From: Wenzhouxiangella sp. AB-CW3
GTDB taxonomy: Bacteria > Pseudomonadota > Gammaproteobacteria > Xanthomonadales > Wenzhouxiangellaceae
Length of the DNA: 64,000 bases
Assembly: GCF_014725735.1 (NCBI RefSeq)
Contig: NZ_CP061368.1
Location: forward strand, 3,177,225 to 3,241,224
Direction of reading: 5' to 3'
In this document: positions 28,206 through 38,800 of the stretch, piece by piece
How the letters are laid out: every line of letters begins with the position of its first letter
Position numbering within the stretch: the stretch's first letter is position 1
Position numbers and translations under genes: made by a program
The notes under the pieces: model-generated
Databases searched by the model: none
What the model saw: only the letters and a program-made list of their open reading frames with translations
What the model was told of the DNA's origin: nothing

Positions 28206-28927
28206 TTCTCACCCCCATCGATGCCCTGATCGACATAGCGACTGTCGCGGCGCACGACCCGGGCCACCGTCACGCGCGGCTCGATTTCGACCGGCTCGTA
28301 GATCACCCTGCCCTTGTCCTCGTCGTAGCGAACGGTGACATTGCCGATCAGCGGAAAGTCCTTGCGGAACGGATGACCGATAAAGCCGTAGTCGGTCAGC
28401 AGGCGTCGCAGGTCGGGATGGCCCTCGAAGGCAATGCCGAACAGGTCGAAGGCCTCGCGCTCGTACCAGTTGACCGAGTTCCACACCTCGACCAGCGAGG
28501 GCAATACCGGCAGTTCATCGTCGGGGGCGAAGCAGCGCAGGCGCAGCCGACGATTATGTTGCAGCGAGAGCAGGTGAACGATCACGGCAAAGCGATTGGG
28601 CACATCACCTGATACCGGCCGTTCCGACCAGGCAAAGCGACCGGGGCCAAGGGCGTCGGCGGCCCGGGAGTAGCCATAACGAGTGGCATCGCCGGTTTCC
28701 CACTCGTCATCGCCATAGCCGAGATAGTCGATACCGCAAAGATCGGACAATTGCTCGAAGGCCAGCGCCGGCTCATCGCGCAGCACGTAGGCCGCATCCA
28801 ACCAGTGTTCATGGCTGATCTCGACGGTCAGCTGCCGGCGATGCTCGGTGATCGCGACAATCCGTTGCCCGAGCGCGTCGCGCAGTTGCTGAACCAGCAG
28901 CTGATTGCGCTCCGATACGCTACTCAT
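28202..28927 (-). CDS. nuoC: NADH-quinone oxidoreductase subunit C
   Basis: 30-kDa peripheral-arm subunit that scaffolds NuoD; 241 residues from MSSVSERN. The signature region [46 protein letters not shown] is complete. The start at 28927 overlaps the nuoB stop by 4 nt. Longer upstream reading is antisense-like low-complexity sequence within nuoB and is rejected. Confidence 0.97.
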   Translation of the reverse strand: MSSVSERNQLLVQQLRDALGQRIVAITEHRRQLTVEISHEHWLDAAYVLRDEPALAFEQLSDLCGIDYLGYGDDEWETGDATRYGYSRAADALGPGRFAWSERPVSGDVPNRFAVIVHLLSLQHNRRLRLRCFAPDDELPVLPSLVEVWNSVNWYEREAFDLFGIAFEGHPDLRRLLTDYGFIGHPFRKDFPLIGNVTVRYDEDKGRVIYEPVEIEPRVTVARVVRRDSRYVDQGIDGGEK

Positions 28928-29472
28928 GAGCGCGCGATGGTGTTGGTGCGACGGATCTTCTTGTAGAGCTGGAGCACGCCGTAGACCAGCGCTTCGGCTG
29001 TCGGCGGGCAACCGGGCACGTAGATGTCAACCGGCACGATGCGGTCGCAGCCCCGGGTTACGGCATAGGAATAATGGTAGTAGCCACCGCCGTTGGCACA
29101 CGAACCCATGGAGATGACCCACTTCGGGTCGGGCATCTGGTCGTAGACCTTGCGCAGTGCCGGCGCCATCTTGTTGCACAGGGTGCCGGCCACGATCATG
29201 ACATCGGACTGCCGGGGGCTGGGGCGAAAGATCATGCCGAAGCGGTCGAGATCGTAGCGCGACGCGGCCGAATGCATCATCTCGACGGCACAGCAGGCCA
29301 GCCCGAAGGTCACCGGCCACATGCTGCCGGTTCGCGCCCAGTTGATCAGGGCATCGGCACTGGTGGTCACGAAACCCTTTTCCAGCAGCGGGTTGTCGGC
29401 CTCCGGGCGCAGGATGTCATCGACCGGCCCGTCCGGTGACGGGTTATGCAGAAGATTGCTGACTACTCCCAT
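28924..29472 (-). CDS. nuoB: NADH-quinone oxidoreductase subunit B
   Basis: Carries cluster N2, the last electron donor before the quinone. 182 residues from [11 protein letters not shown]. Ligands are the adjacent cysteines in [11 protein letters not shown], the cysteine in [14 protein letters not shown] and that in [15 protein letters not shown]. The ATG lies inside the 3' end of nuoA (10-nt overlap), which implies coupled translation. Confidence 0.97.
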   Translation of the reverse strand: MGVVSNLLHNPSPDGPVDDILRPEADNPLLEKGFVTTSADALINWARTGSMWPVTFGLACCAVEMMHSAASRYDLDRFGMIFRPSPRQSDVMIVAGTLCNKMAPALRKVYDQMPDPKWVISMGSCANGGGYYHYSYAVTRGCDRIVPVDIYVPGCPPTAEALVYGVLQLYKKIRRTNTIARS

Positions 29473-29819
29473 TCCAGCGCCCCCTTCTTCCATTCGTAAA
29501 TGAAACCGATGACCAGGATGAGCAGAAACACGCCCATGGCCACCAGGCCGGTCATGCCGACATGATCCAGGGCCACCGCCCAGGGAAACAGGAAGGCAAT
29601 TTCCAGATCGAAAATAATGAAGAGGATGGCGACCAGGTAGAAGCGCACATCGAACTTCATGCGGGAGTCTTCAAAGGCCTCGAAGCCGCATTCGTAGGGT
29701 GAAAGCTTTTCGTCGGAGGGGTTGCGCGGTCCGAGAATACCGCCAACAATCAGCAAAGCCACACCCATCCCGGTTGCAATCGCCAGGAACAGCAGGATAG
29801 GGAAGTACTCTGCCAGCAT
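29463..29819 (-). CDS. nuoA: NADH-quinone oxidoreductase subunit A
   Basis: First gene of the complex I operon; a 118-residue, three-helix membrane subunit at the junction of the two arms. The family segment [42 protein letters not shown] is complete, including the conserved cysteine loop. The start [17 protein letters not shown] is preferred over an in-frame GTG at 29849; neither has a strong ribosome-binding site. It lies 67 nt downstream of tRNA-Leu, so the operon may share a transcript with tRNA, secG and tpiA. Confidence 0.96.
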   Translation of the reverse strand: MLAEYFPILLFLAIATGMGVALLIVGGILGPRNPSDEKLSPYECGFEAFEDSRMKFDVRFYLVAILFIIFDLEIAFLFPWAVALDHVGMTGLVAMGVFLLILVIGFIYEWKKGALEWE

Positions 29820-29885
29820 GGTCGTACGCCGCTTGTCCGGATGCGACACCCCTGGTGGAGGGAGGCATCGCTATATTGAAAAACA

Positions 29886-29972
29886 TGGTGCCGAAGGCCG
29901 GACTCGAACCGGCACGGCCGTAAGGCCACTGCCCCCTCAAGACAGCGTGTCTACCAATTCCACCACTTCGGC
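29886..29972 (-). tRNA. tRNA-Leu (anticodon GAG)
   Basis: 87 nt including the encoded CCA end. The acceptor arm is GCCGAAG paired with CTTCGGC. A leucine-type D-arm (TGGTGGAATTGGTAGACA) is present, the anticodon stem CTGTC/GGCAG encloses loop TTGAGGG, the long variable arm has the TGGCC/GGCCG type of a class II tRNA, and the T-arm has GGTTCGAGTCC. It reads CUY leucine codons. Position between secG and nuoA is a known gammaproteobacterial arrangement. Confidence 0.97.
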
Positions 29973-29999
29973 ATTTGTATCAGATCCCCCGTGAAGGAT

Positions 30000-30410
30000 T
30001 TATTCTTCCGGCGGCTCCGGGAACACTTCATCGTCCATCACGGACTCATCTTCATCCTCTTCGTCGCCCGGCAGTGCGAGGAACTCCTCGGCATCACCTG
30101 CCTCGACTTCCTCGGCCGTGGGCAGCGGCGCGACCTGGGCGGCCACACCGAGATCATCGGGCGCTTCGCCCACTCCGCCGGAGCGAGCCACCATGACCGC
30201 CATTGACAGGCTGATGGCAAAGAATCCGACACCCAGCCAGCTGGTGAGCTTGGTCAGAAAGCCGGCAGCGCCGCGCGAACCGAATACGGTGCCCGAGGCG
30301 CCTGCACCGAAGGCCGCACCCATGGTGGCACCCGGGCCCCGCTGAACCAGCACGATGGCGATCAACGCCGCGGCCAGCAGAACGTGAAATACGATTAAAA
30401 CCGTGTACAT
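30000..30410 (-). CDS. secG: Preprotein translocase subunit SecG
   Basis: Small inner-membrane subunit of the SecYEG channel. The two membrane helices (about 2-22 and 52-75) flank the conserved QRGPGATMGAAFGAGASGTVFGSRGAAGFLTK. At 136 residues it is longer than E. coli SecG (110); the extra part is a very acidic C-terminal tail (DEEDEDESVMDDEVFPEPPEE). It lies between tpiA (30-nt gap) and tRNA-Leu (27-nt gap). Confidence 0.95.
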   Translation of the reverse strand: MYTVLIVFHVLLAAALIAIVLVQRGPGATMGAAFGAGASGTVFGSRGAAGFLTKLTSWLGVGFFAISLSMAVMVARSGGVGEAPDDLGVAAQVAPLPTAEEVEAGDAEEFLALPGDEEDEDESVMDDEVFPEPPEE

Positions 30411-30440
30411 TGGTTATCAGTCTCTGAACATGCTGTCTTG

Positions 30441-31190
30441 TCAGGCCGCCTGGTAGATGGCCATAAACGATTCGGCCTTCAGCGATGCGCCGCCAATCAG
30501 GCCACCGTCGATGTCTTCACAGGCAAACAATTCGGCGGCATTGTCGGGCTTGACGCTTCCGCCGTAAAGGATCCTGACCCGACCGCCTATTGTAGCATCC
30601 TCTGCTGACAATTGCGCACGGATACCGGCATGGATTTCCTGTGCCTGTTCCGGCGTCGCTGTCTGCCCGGTGCCGATGGCCCAGACAGGCTCGTAGGCCA
30701 CCACCGCCCTGGAAAAGGCATTGATGCCGGCCGCTTCGATGACCGCACCGATCTGGCCGCCGACCACCTCGCGGGTCCGCCCGGCCTCGCGCTCGTCCAG
30801 GGTTTCCCCGACACAAAGGATCGGCTGCAGACCGGCTTCCTGGGCCGCGACGAACTTCTCGGCGACCTGCGCACTGGTTTCACCGTGCAGGGCGCGGCGT
30901 TCGGAGTGGCCCACCAGGACGTAGCCGCAGTTCCAGTCGGCCAGCATGGAACCGGACACATCCCCGGTATAGGCGCCGGAAGCATGCGGGCTCAAATCCT
31001 GCCCGCCGAGCAGCACCGGGGTGTGATCGAGTAGAGACTGCACCAGCGGGATATACGGAAACGGGGGCAGCACCATGACTTCGGCTGACCGCTCCGGGTC
31101 CAGTCGGGAAAGAATGCCGCCTATCAGACTCCGGATCTCCGGCTTCGTACCGTTCATCTTCCAGTTGCCGGCAATCAGCTTGTTTCGCAT
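30441..31190 (-). CDS. tpiA: Triose-phosphate isomerase
   Basis: Interconverts dihydroxyacetone phosphate and glyceraldehyde 3-phosphate; cytosolic. 249 residues. Catalytic residues are all present: K11 in NWKMNG, H95 in GHSERR and E167 in AYEPVWAIGTG; the phosphate loop ILYGGSVKPDNA and GGASLK follow. I take the ATG at 31190 (MRNKLIAGNWKMNG); an in-frame GTG at 31202 would add four residues. It heads the tpiA-secG-tRNA-nuo block. Confidence 0.97.
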   Translation of the reverse strand: MRNKLIAGNWKMNGTKPEIRSLIGGILSRLDPERSAEVMVLPPFPYIPLVQSLLDHTPVLLGGQDLSPHASGAYTGDVSGSMLADWNCGYVLVGHSERRALHGETSAQVAEKFVAAQEAGLQPILCVGETLDEREAGRTREVVGGQIGAVIEAAGINAFSRAVVAYEPVWAIGTGQTATPEQAQEIHAGIRAQLSAEDATIGGRVRILYGGSVKPDNAAELFACEDIDGGLIGGASLKAESFMAIYQAA

Positions 31191-31266
31191 TTCGGATACC
31201 ACCCCTGTTCGAGTGGGGGGAGATTTTACTGGTTTTGGGGGGGGACAACAAATGGGAAATTTGCGC

Positions 31267-31347
31267 TGAGTGTTAAGTGTGAGGTGTGAAGTGTTAAGTG
31301 TTAAGTGTTAAGTGTGAAGTGTGAAGTGTGAAGTGTGAAGTGTGAAG
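31267..31347. repeat. Tandem heptamer repeat (GTGTTAA/GTGTGAA type)
   Basis: About 11 head-to-tail 7-bp units, mixing GTGTTAA, GTGTGAG and GTGTGAA, in the spacer between yceI and tpiA. It is the same unit family as at 12567-12665, about 18.6 kb away, in the same orientation. No inverted partner arm is seen nearby. The rest of 31191-31451 is G-rich with no gene. Confidence 0.95.
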
Positions 31348-31418
31348 AGCGGCTTGCGGTTGGGTTGGGGTTGGATTGGCTGGCGGGGCTGCGAGGGGGA
31401 TGGGGGTTAGGTGGGGGT

Positions 31419-31442
31419 GGGCGGCGGGGTGGGCCGCCGCCC
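31419..31442. terminator. GC-rich hairpin after yceI
   Basis: A perfect 9-bp stem (GGGCGGCGG with CCGCCGCCC) with a 6-nt loop starts 10 nt past the yceI stop on the minus strand. No T-tract follows, so a rho-independent terminator role is uncertain. Confidence 0.35.
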
Positions 31443-31451
31443 CGGGGAGGG

Positions 31452-32042
31452 TTAGTCGTCGGTTTTCAGGATGCCTTCTATGTCCAGGATGATTTTGATG
31501 ACTTCGGCTTCTTCGCCGAGGTCGTAGTCGATGCCGAAGTCGGCCAGGCGGAAGGTGGTGGTGCCGTGGAAGCCGCGGCGGTAGTTGCCCCAGGGGTCTT
31601 CGCCGGCGCCGACATGTTCGACGTCGATGTCCAGTTCGCGGGTGACGCCGAGCAGGGTGAATTCACCGGTCATGCGGTACTGGCCTTCTTCGACGCGCTC
31701 GAAGGCCGTCGAGCGGAAGTGGGCCTCGGGATACTCTTCCACGGTGAGGAAGTCCTCGTTGCGCAGGTGATCGTCGCGGCGCTCATGGTTCGAGTCGACA
31801 CTGGCGGTCTGCACTGTCACTTCCACCGAGGAGTTTTCGGGGGTGTCGGGGTCATAGGTGAACTCGCCCTCGAAGTCGTTGAAGCGTCCATACAGCCAGG
31901 AAAAGCCCAGGTGGGAAATCTTGAACTGGATGAAGGCATGGGCGCCGGGGGTGTCAATCACGTAGTGCTCGGCATGGTTGTCGGCCTTGAGCGGAGCGGC
32001 CAGTGCCAGCAGGCAGATGGCGGCGATGATTCGGGTCTTCAT
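31452..32042 (-). CDS. YceI family periplasmic lipid-binding-like protein
   Basis: 196 residues with a signal peptide (MKTRIIAAICLLALAAPLKA). The YceI/lipocalin-like fold is shown by YVIDTPGAHAFIQFKISHLGFSWLYGRFNDFEGEF, VTVQTASVDSNHERRDDHLRNEDFLTVEEYPEAHFRS and GEFTLLGVTRELDIDV. Members bind isoprenoid or amphiphilic ligands, and the physiological role is mostly unknown. The ATG at 32042 has GAGGAG 8 nt upstream. It is divergent from the DUF2845 gene at 32246. Confidence 0.9.
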   Translation of the reverse strand: MKTRIIAAICLLALAAPLKADNHAEHYVIDTPGAHAFIQFKISHLGFSWLYGRFNDFEGEFTYDPDTPENSSVEVTVQTASVDSNHERRDDHLRNEDFLTVEEYPEAHFRSTAFERVEEGQYRMTGEFTLLGVTRELDIDVEHVGAGEDPWGNYRRGFHGTTTFRLADFGIDYDLGEEAEVIKIILDIEGILKTDD

Positions 32043-32245
32043 GTCCTGTTCTCCTCGTGAGACGGTTTCGTTCGGATGGGCATTGTTGCTGCCGTTAGCG
32101 TTTCCGGCGGGCCGGGTTGTTCCTGGCCGCCTGGCAGTCCGTCGATGGCTGCCGGCTTGCACGCAGTGCACCCGGCAACTATCACCCGGTTTGAGACAAC
32201 ACCAGGTGAAGGTGATTCATCGGCGGTTCAATGAGGAGGATTATC

Positions 32246-32830
32246 ATGGATCCCATGAGCATGAGATTCGTCCTGATTGCCGGCCTGCTGTTGCTGCCGC
32301 CTGCCGCCTGGTCCTCGGCCGATTCGCTGCATTGCGGATCGCGGCTGGTGCGCGCCGGCGACCCGATCTGGCAGGTGGCGCGCCAGTGCCCTGAACCGTT
32401 CTGGCGCGAAAGCTACGACCGGGCCAGCGGCGCCGATCGTCGGGGCCGTCCGCTCGCCATGCAGCGCGTGGAGATCTGGACACTCAATTTCGGGCAGCGC
32501 CGTTTCATGCGCCAACTGGTGTTTGTCGACGGTCGCCTGAGCCGCATCGATTCCCTGGGCTACGGCGTCGACCACCGCCCCGGAAGCCGGCGCTGCAATC
32601 CCAACGAACTGAGAAATGCGGGCGACACCATTGCCGAGGTCTTCGCCCGCTGCGGCGAGCCGGACTACAGTTACGAACTGCCTTCACCGGCCCACTACGG
32701 CTACCACGGCGGCCGGACGGACACTCGCGAAAGATTGAGCTGGACTTATGACTTCGGCCCCCGCCAGCATCCCCGGGAGTTGCTGTTTGTCGACGGCCGG
32801 CTGCACAGGATCAGGTCCGAGCGGCGTTGA
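32246..32830 (+). CDS. DUF2845 domain protein, two tandem copies, secreted
   Basis: 194 residues. After a signal peptide (about 1-25, MRFVLIAGLLLLPPAAWSS) there are two copies of a DUF2845-like module. Copy 1 runs from LHCGSRLVRAGDPIWQVARQCPEP to QLVFVDGRLSRIDSLGYG; copy 2 runs from RCNPNELRNAGDTIAEVFARCGEP to ELLFVDGRLHRIRS. Each has two cysteines, likely a disulfide. Function unknown; the export and paired cysteines suggest the periplasm. The start at 32246 is set by GAGGAGG 6 nt upstream. Confidence 0.82.
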   Translation: MDPMSMRFVLIAGLLLLPPAAWSSADSLHCGSRLVRAGDPIWQVARQCPEPFWRESYDRASGADRRGRPLAMQRVEIWTLNFGQRRFMRQLVFVDGRLSRIDSLGYGVDHRPGSRRCNPNELRNAGDTIAEVFARCGEPDYSYELPSPAHYGYHGGRTDTRERLSWTYDFGPRQHPRELLFVDGRLHRIRSERR

Positions 32831-32836
32831 GAATCC

Positions 32837-34222
32837 TCAGTCATCTCCCTGGCCGGCCACGGTCATTTCGTCAAGCAGCAGCGACCCGGTGCGGATGTTG
32901 TGTCGAGGATCAATATCGGTGCCGGCGGCACGCAGATTGCCCAGCATGTCGCGCAGGTGTCCGGCGATCGTGATTTCCTCCACCGGCCAGGCGATTTCGC
33001 CGTTTTCCACCCAGAAGCCCGCGGCGCCGCGGGAGTAGTCGCCGGTGACCAGGTTCACGCCCTGCCCCATGAGTTCGGTCACCACCAGCCCGCGCTCCAT
33101 GTCCTGGATCAACTGCTCCTGGGTGGAAGCGCCGCCGACCAGCTCGAGGTTTCTCACGCCCCCGGCGTTGGCGGTTGTTTTCAGGCCCAGACGCCGCGCC
33201 GAATAGCTGCCCAGCACATACCGCTTGAGGACACCGGCATCGACCAGGGCCGATTCCCGGGTGGCCACGCCATCGCCATCAAAGCACGAGGAACGTGCCG
33301 CGCTCGGCAGGCGCGGCCGCTCAACCAGCGACGCCCAGTCCGGCATGACGGACTGTCCGGCCGCATCAAGCAGGTAGCTCGAGCGACGGTAGAGATTGCT
33401 GCCGGAGGCCGCGGCTACCAGGTGTCCGATCAGCCCCCGGGCCGTTTCCGGGCTGAACAATACCGGCACCCGGCCGGTCGGGATTCGTTTCGACCCGAGC
33501 CGGCGCAGCGTTCGGCGGGCGGCTTCGCGGCCGGTTACCTCTGGAGCGGCCAGCTCGCCGAAGGCACGCGCCGTGTCATAGTCGAAATCCCGCTGCATGC
33601 CGGCCTCATCACGCGCGATCAGCACGCAACTCTGGGAAAAGCGGGTACCTCGGCTGCTGGCGACAAAGCCATGGCTGTTGGCATACACGGCCACGCCGGC
33701 CTCGGTGCTGACACTGGCGCCCTCGGTATTGGCAATGCGCGTGTCGGCATCCCGGCCAACCGCCTCGATCTCTCGCGCGCGCTCGGCCAGGACATCCAGC
33801 CCGAGATCGGCGGGATGCCACAGGTCCAGGTCGGTGATGTCGGTGGCCATGAGGGCGGCATCGGCCAGGCCCGCGTCGCGGTCAGGCTGGGTGTGCCGGG
33901 CAATGGCCAGGGCCCGCTCGACGGTTTCGTCGATGACATCGGCTCTGAGGTCGCCCGTGCTGGCGCTGCCGGCGCACTGCTGCCGATAGACCGTCACTCG
34001 TACTCCGCGATCCCGGGCCTCTTCCAGGGTTTCGATTTCGCCCATTCGCACACCGGCTTCACGGGCCAGGCTGGAGTTGATGCTGACCTCGGCCTGGTCG
34101 GCACCGCCAGCCCTGGCCTGGTCGATGACCCGGGTTGCAATATCGATCAGCAAGTCGATCTCACGGTCCGGATCGTGCAGCAGGGCATTGATCCCGCTGC
34201 CTTTCAGTTCGCTGTTACTCAT
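32837..34222 (-). CDS. pmbA: Metalloprotease-related protein PmbA/TldE
   Basis: Partner subunit of TldD in the heterodimeric protease that processes modified peptides and degrades unfolded peptides (microcin B17, CcdA in E. coli). 461 residues from MSNSELKG. Family regions include INSSLAREAGVRMGEIETLEEARDRGVRVTVY in the N-terminal domain and VLFSPETARGLIGHLVAAASGSNLYRRSSYL and GDYSRGAAGFWVENGEIAWPVEEITIAG in the C-terminal domain. As expected for TldE it lacks the HExxxH metal site. It lies 95 nt downstream of tldD, on the same strand. Confidence 0.95.
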   Translation of the reverse strand: MSNSELKGSGINALLHDPDREIDLLIDIATRVIDQARAGGADQAEVSINSSLAREAGVRMGEIETLEEARDRGVRVTVYRQQCAGSASTGDLRADVIDETVERALAIARHTQPDRDAGLADAALMATDITDLDLWHPADLGLDVLAERAREIEAVGRDADTRIANTEGASVSTEAGVAVYANSHGFVASSRGTRFSQSCVLIARDEAGMQRDFDYDTARAFGELAAPEVTGREAARRTLRRLGSKRIPTGRVPVLFSPETARGLIGHLVAAASGSNLYRRSSYLLDAAGQSVMPDWASLVERPRLPSAARSSCFDGDGVATRESALVDAGVLKRYVLGSYSARRLGLKTTANAGGVRNLELVGGASTQEQLIQDMERGLVVTELMGQGVNLVTGDYSRGAAGFWVENGEIAWPVEEITIAGHLRDMLGNLRAAGTDIDPRHNIRTGSLLLDEMTVAGQGDD

Positions 34223-34317
34223 ACCTGCAGTGTTCCTGAATTTTTTGGACCGGTTGCGGCGCCGCACCTCACCGGCACGACGCACGGAAGCAACCGGTCA
34301 TCGGTCTGATCCTGGTT

Positions 34318-35748
34318 TCAGTCGGTTCCGCCGACAGTCAGCCCATCAATACGCAGTGTGGGCTGCCCCACGCCCACCGGCACTCCCTGGCCTTCCTTGC
34401 CGCACACGCCCACGCCGGAGTCCAGGGCCAGGTCGTTGCCGACCATACCCACCCGCGTGAGCACGTCCGGTCCGTTGCCGATCAGGGTCGCCCCCTTGAT
34501 GGCCGGGCCCAGCTTGCCGTTCTTGATGCGGTAGGCCTCGGAGGCGGCAAACACGAACTTGCCGGACGTGATATCGACCTGCCCGCCGTTGAAGTTGACC
34601 GCGTAGATGCCATCGTCGACCGAGGAGATGATTTCGCCCGGATCGTGCTCACCGGGCAGCATGTAGGTATTAGTCATGCGTGGCATTGGCAGGTGGGCGA
34701 ATGACTCGCGGCGACCATTGCCCGTGGGCTCGACGCCCATGAGCCGCGCATTGAGCCGATCCTGCATGTAGCCGACCAGCCGGCCGTTTTCAATCAGGGT
34801 GGTGCAGTTCGTCGGCGTACCTTCATCATCGATGCTGAGCGAACCACGACGGTCAGCCAGGGTGCCGTCATCGACCACGGTGCAGGCTTCGGTCGCCACC
34901 CGCTCACCGATGCGCCCGGAAAACGCCGAAATGCCCTTGCGGTTGAAATCCCCTTCCAGGCCATGGCCCACTGCTTCGTGCAGCAGAACGCCGGGCCAGC
35001 CGGAGCCCAGCACCACGGTCATGTAGCCGGCCGGTGCCGGCTCGGCTCCCAGGTTCACGGTCGCCTGGCGGACCGCCTCGCTGGCATGATGCTGCCAGAA
35101 CTCCGGCGCCATCAGCTGCGCAATCCGGTAACGTCCGCCACCGCCGGAAAAACCCTGTTCGCGGCGGTCACCGTCTTCCATCAGCACCCGGATATCCAGA
35201 CGCACCAGGGGCCTGACATCGCCGCCGACCACACCGTCGGTGGCCGTGACCAGGATCGACTCGTGACTGGCGTTGAGACTGACGCTGACCTGGCTTACCC
35301 GGTCATCGAGAGAACGCACGTAGGCATCGATGGTTCTGAGCAGCTCGACCCGGTCGGAAGCACGGCCACTGACGGTGGGGTCGTCGGAAATGTAGCGCGC
35401 CGGCACCGGTGCGGCGCGGCCCACCTGGAGACTTCCCGAACTGCCCTGGCGGGCAATTGCACGGGCACTGGCGGCCGCGTCGATCAGTGAGGGCAGGCTG
35501 ATGGTGTCGGCGTAGGCAAAGCCGGTACCGGCACCGGCCACGGCGCGCACGCCAATGCCCTGGTCTGCATCGTAACTGCCGCCCTTGACGGCTCCGTCCT
35601 CCAGCGACCAGCCTTCCGACACCCGTCGCTGGAAGTAAAGCTCGCCAAAATCGATCTGGCTGGACACCAGCCGGCCCAGTGCCATTTCCAGCTCGTGCTC
35701 TCCGAGCCCGGCCGGCGTGAGCAGTTGATCGAGAACCCGTTCGTACAT
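34318..35748 (-). CDS. tldD: Metalloprotease TldD
   Basis: Catalytic subunit of the TldD/TldE protease. 476 residues. The zinc motif [11 protein letters not shown] is intact, followed by [29 protein letters not shown] and [36 protein letters not shown]. The start [17 protein letters not shown] (35748) matches the family N-terminus but has no strong ribosome-binding site. The gene follows yhdP by 65 nt, as in many gammaproteobacteria. Confidence 0.96.
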   Translation of the reverse strand: MYERVLDQLLTPAGLGEHELEMALGRLVSSQIDFGELYFQRRVSEGWSLEDGAVKGGSYDADQGIGVRAVAGAGTGFAYADTISLPSLIDAAASARAIARQGSSGSLQVGRAAPVPARYISDDPTVSGRASDRVELLRTIDAYVRSLDDRVSQVSVSLNASHESILVTATDGVVGGDVRPLVRLDIRVLMEDGDRREQGFSGGGGRYRIAQLMAPEFWQHHASEAVRQATVNLGAEPAPAGYMTVVLGSGWPGVLLHEAVGHGLEGDFNRKGISAFSGRIGERVATEACTVVDDGTLADRRGSLSIDDEGTPTNCTTLIENGRLVGYMQDRLNARLMGVEPTGNGRRESFAHLPMPRMTNTYMLPGEHDPGEIISSVDDGIYAVNFNGGQVDITSGKFVFAASEAYRIKNGKLGPAIKGATLIGNGPDVLTRVGMVGNDLALDSGVGVCGKEGQGVPVGVGQPTLRIDGLTVGGTD

Positions 35749-35813
35749 GAATTTGCTCGCAGACTCTATTGTGTAAGGCAACCCCTGAGATATTCGGACG
35801 ACAGCGGCGCCTT

Positions 35814-38800
35814 TCAATCCAGGTCCAGCTCCTCGGGCAGCAGAATGCGTTCCTCGCCCTCTTCATCGGTGACCCTGGCCTCGACCAGATCGACTTCCGG
35901 CGCCTCCCAGGCCCCGGTGACCGCGTAACGAGCCTCGGCAATGCCTCGCAGGGGGCCGTCGAACAGGGTCTGCAGCACGAGACCGGCCGCCGCGCCCATC
36001 GGCCCGCCGGCCAAGCCTCCGATCAGGGGCAAGGTGCCGCCCACACCCGGCTCGACCACCAGGTACTGGTCGTAACGCCGGTCGATCAGGTCGGTCTCGC
36101 CGCTGACCTTGATACTGGCAGCCGGCGCATCAATCAGCAGCTCGTCGGTACTGGCCACGCCGTCGGCGATGCGGAACCGGCCCTCGATTCGGTCGAACTT
36201 CAGCCCCTGGGCGAAGACATCGCGGAAATCGAGCGTCAGACGGCGGGGTATGGTGCTGATGCTGATCAGGCCCAGCAGCCGACCCGCGCCGGGACGCGCC
36301 TCGGGGATCAGCCCGTCGCTGACTTCGATATCCAGTGCGCCGTCGAGACGCTGCAGCGAGAAATCATGCGGCGCCCCGGGCCAGCGCCCGGCCAGGTCGG
36401 CCTGGGCGCGTGCGGCCTGAATGCCGATTTCATAACCCAGCGCCGTCATCAGCTCGGTCAGGCTGTCGGTGATCAACCGCCCCTCGAACTCGCTGTAAGG
36501 ACCGGCATCGCCCTCGACCCAGCGGCCGCGCCCCTGCAGGCTGAGCGTCTCGCCGCTGGCCTCGACCCGCTCGATTTCCACGCCGCTGTCAGTAGCGTGG
36601 CTTTCGACGCGCACCCGTCCGAGGTCGAGATCCCGGTAGCGAAGATCCTCGATCAGCAGGTGCAATGGCGGGTACCCCACCGGACTGGCGGTGGATGTCT
36701 GTCCGGGCCCCAGCTCGGCGATCAGTTGAGTCGGGTCGGGTTCGGGGCGGTCATGATCGAGATGCAGGCGGGCGAGGTCCACAGCCAGAACGCGGCCGGA
36801 ATCCAGCGGCGACGGGATGGTCGCCCGCCCCCGGGCACCGTCACCATCGAAACTGGCTTCCCATGCACCCTCTTCACGAACCAGTCCCAGCTCGACGGCA
36901 TCAATCGACAGGTTCTCCCAGGCCAGTCGACCCAGCGACAGCGCGATATCGGCCCGCCCCACGCCGCGGGCATCGGGCAGCGGCAGCGCATCGATCAGGC
37001 TCACCCAGGCGCCAAGATCAAGGTCGTTCAGCTGCCCCCGCACGACCGTTCCGGGGTTGTCCGGACGCGCCGGCCTGGGCTGGTGGAGACCGACTGTGGT
37101 GGTCCAGTCTCCGGCCTCGCGCCATGCCGCCATCTCCAGGCTTTCGGCCAGGCTCAGGTCGAGTTCGATATCCTGATCGACCAGGCGCACATCGGCCCTG
37201 AACGGCCAGGATTGCGGCATCAACTTGTTGGCCGGCTCGGGCAGTTCGAACCCTATGCCTTCGAGGTCGCTTTCCAGCGTGATCGACAGGCCATCCTCCA
37301 CGGCATCGAGTCCCAGGCGCCAGAAAGTAGTGCCGGTGACATGCCGGGCCACCAGGTCAGCCAGCTCGTCGTCGGCCAGCAGGTCTGCCGGGTGCAGCTC
37401 GGCGCCGATATCGAGCCGCGTCGGCGCATCGAAGTCCGCGGCAAGATCCAGGGTCAGCATGCGTTGCCCGGCACGCGCCTGGAGTGCCGTTGGAACAATC
37501 CGGTGTCGATCGAAGAATGCCGCGCCATGCAATGCCGAGAGCTCGATACCCAGCGCCGGCAGGGCCACCCGGGCGTCGTTGATCTCCACTTCGCCATCAA
37601 GATGCCACTCGCTCATCTGGCGCAGCGGCAAAGTCACCTCCGTGGCAAAGGCCAGCGAACCCGACCACCGCGTCTGGTCAAACAGGGCCTGCCAGCCGGC
37701 CACCGGCATGTCGGCGAGGGTCGCGGCCAGGGCCGTGGCATCGGCATCGTCGGCGGTGGCCAGGAAAACCAGTTCCGGCTGGGTCAGGTCGCCAATGACC
37801 ACCTGGTCTACCGACAATGTGGACTCGCCCAGGTGCGCCGAGGGCACCTGGCCGTAAAGTGACCGTCCGAGAAACCGGACCTGCCCTTCATGCAGGCGGG
37901 CCAGCGGCCATTCCGGCCAGTAGTCCATGCGGGCCCCGGCAAAATCGATCTCTGCCTGAAAGTCGCCGGGATCGAAATCCGCGGCGCGCTGGCCGGCGCG
38001 CATGTGAAACAGCAGTTGCCCGCTGGCATGATCCACATGCACCAGCGACTGTTCCAGCCATTCCAGTGCCCTTGGCGGCACGATGCCCCGGGGCAGCCAG
38101 GGTCGCGGATCACCGGCCTCGATGCGCTGCACGTCGATTCCGAAATCGAGGAACGGGCGTTCCGGGCCCAGGTAGATCCAGCCATCGGCCCGGGCGGAGA
38201 CGATATCTCCGGCAATCGACAGCTCCCGCATCTCGATGCCTTCGGGGGCCAGCAGCAACTGGCCGGCAATGGCGTCCAGCTCAACCGACTCGCGCAGTTG
38301 CTGCGGCCACATCACGGTCGCCGGCCCCGATGGGCTCAATACGACGCGGTCACCGGCCAGACCCAGTTCAAGGTCCAACCCTTCGACGCCCGGAACGGGG
38401 CCGGTAGGGGCCAGCACGAGCTCCCGGATCCGACCGTTCACGGCGTGCAGGCTTTCATCAAGGTCAAGCATCAGCGATACCGAATCCACCTGCCCTTCCA
38501 GACGCTCCGGCCACCAGGGCAAAAGACCGGACACAGGCGCCAGGAGGCGATGCAGGCGATCCAGATCCAGCGCATCGAAGGCCAGCGCCGCGCGCCGATC
38601 ATGCCAGGCCAGTGCCAATCCGCTCACTACGGGCTCATCGCCGATTTTCATTTCCGGCAGATTCAGGTCCACCCGGCGACCGATGCGCTCGGCCAGCAAG
38701 GTGCCACTGACTGCCTCGTCTTCGCCGCCGGTCAGGGCAAAATCCAGGCTCAGACCGGCCCCGGATTCGCGCGACCAGTCCAGCCAGAGGTCCGCCTGCA

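Noticed and set aside
35769-37862. 697-codon plus-strand frame
   Set aside because: Antisense of yhdP, which has a continuous 1254-codon frame with family motifs.
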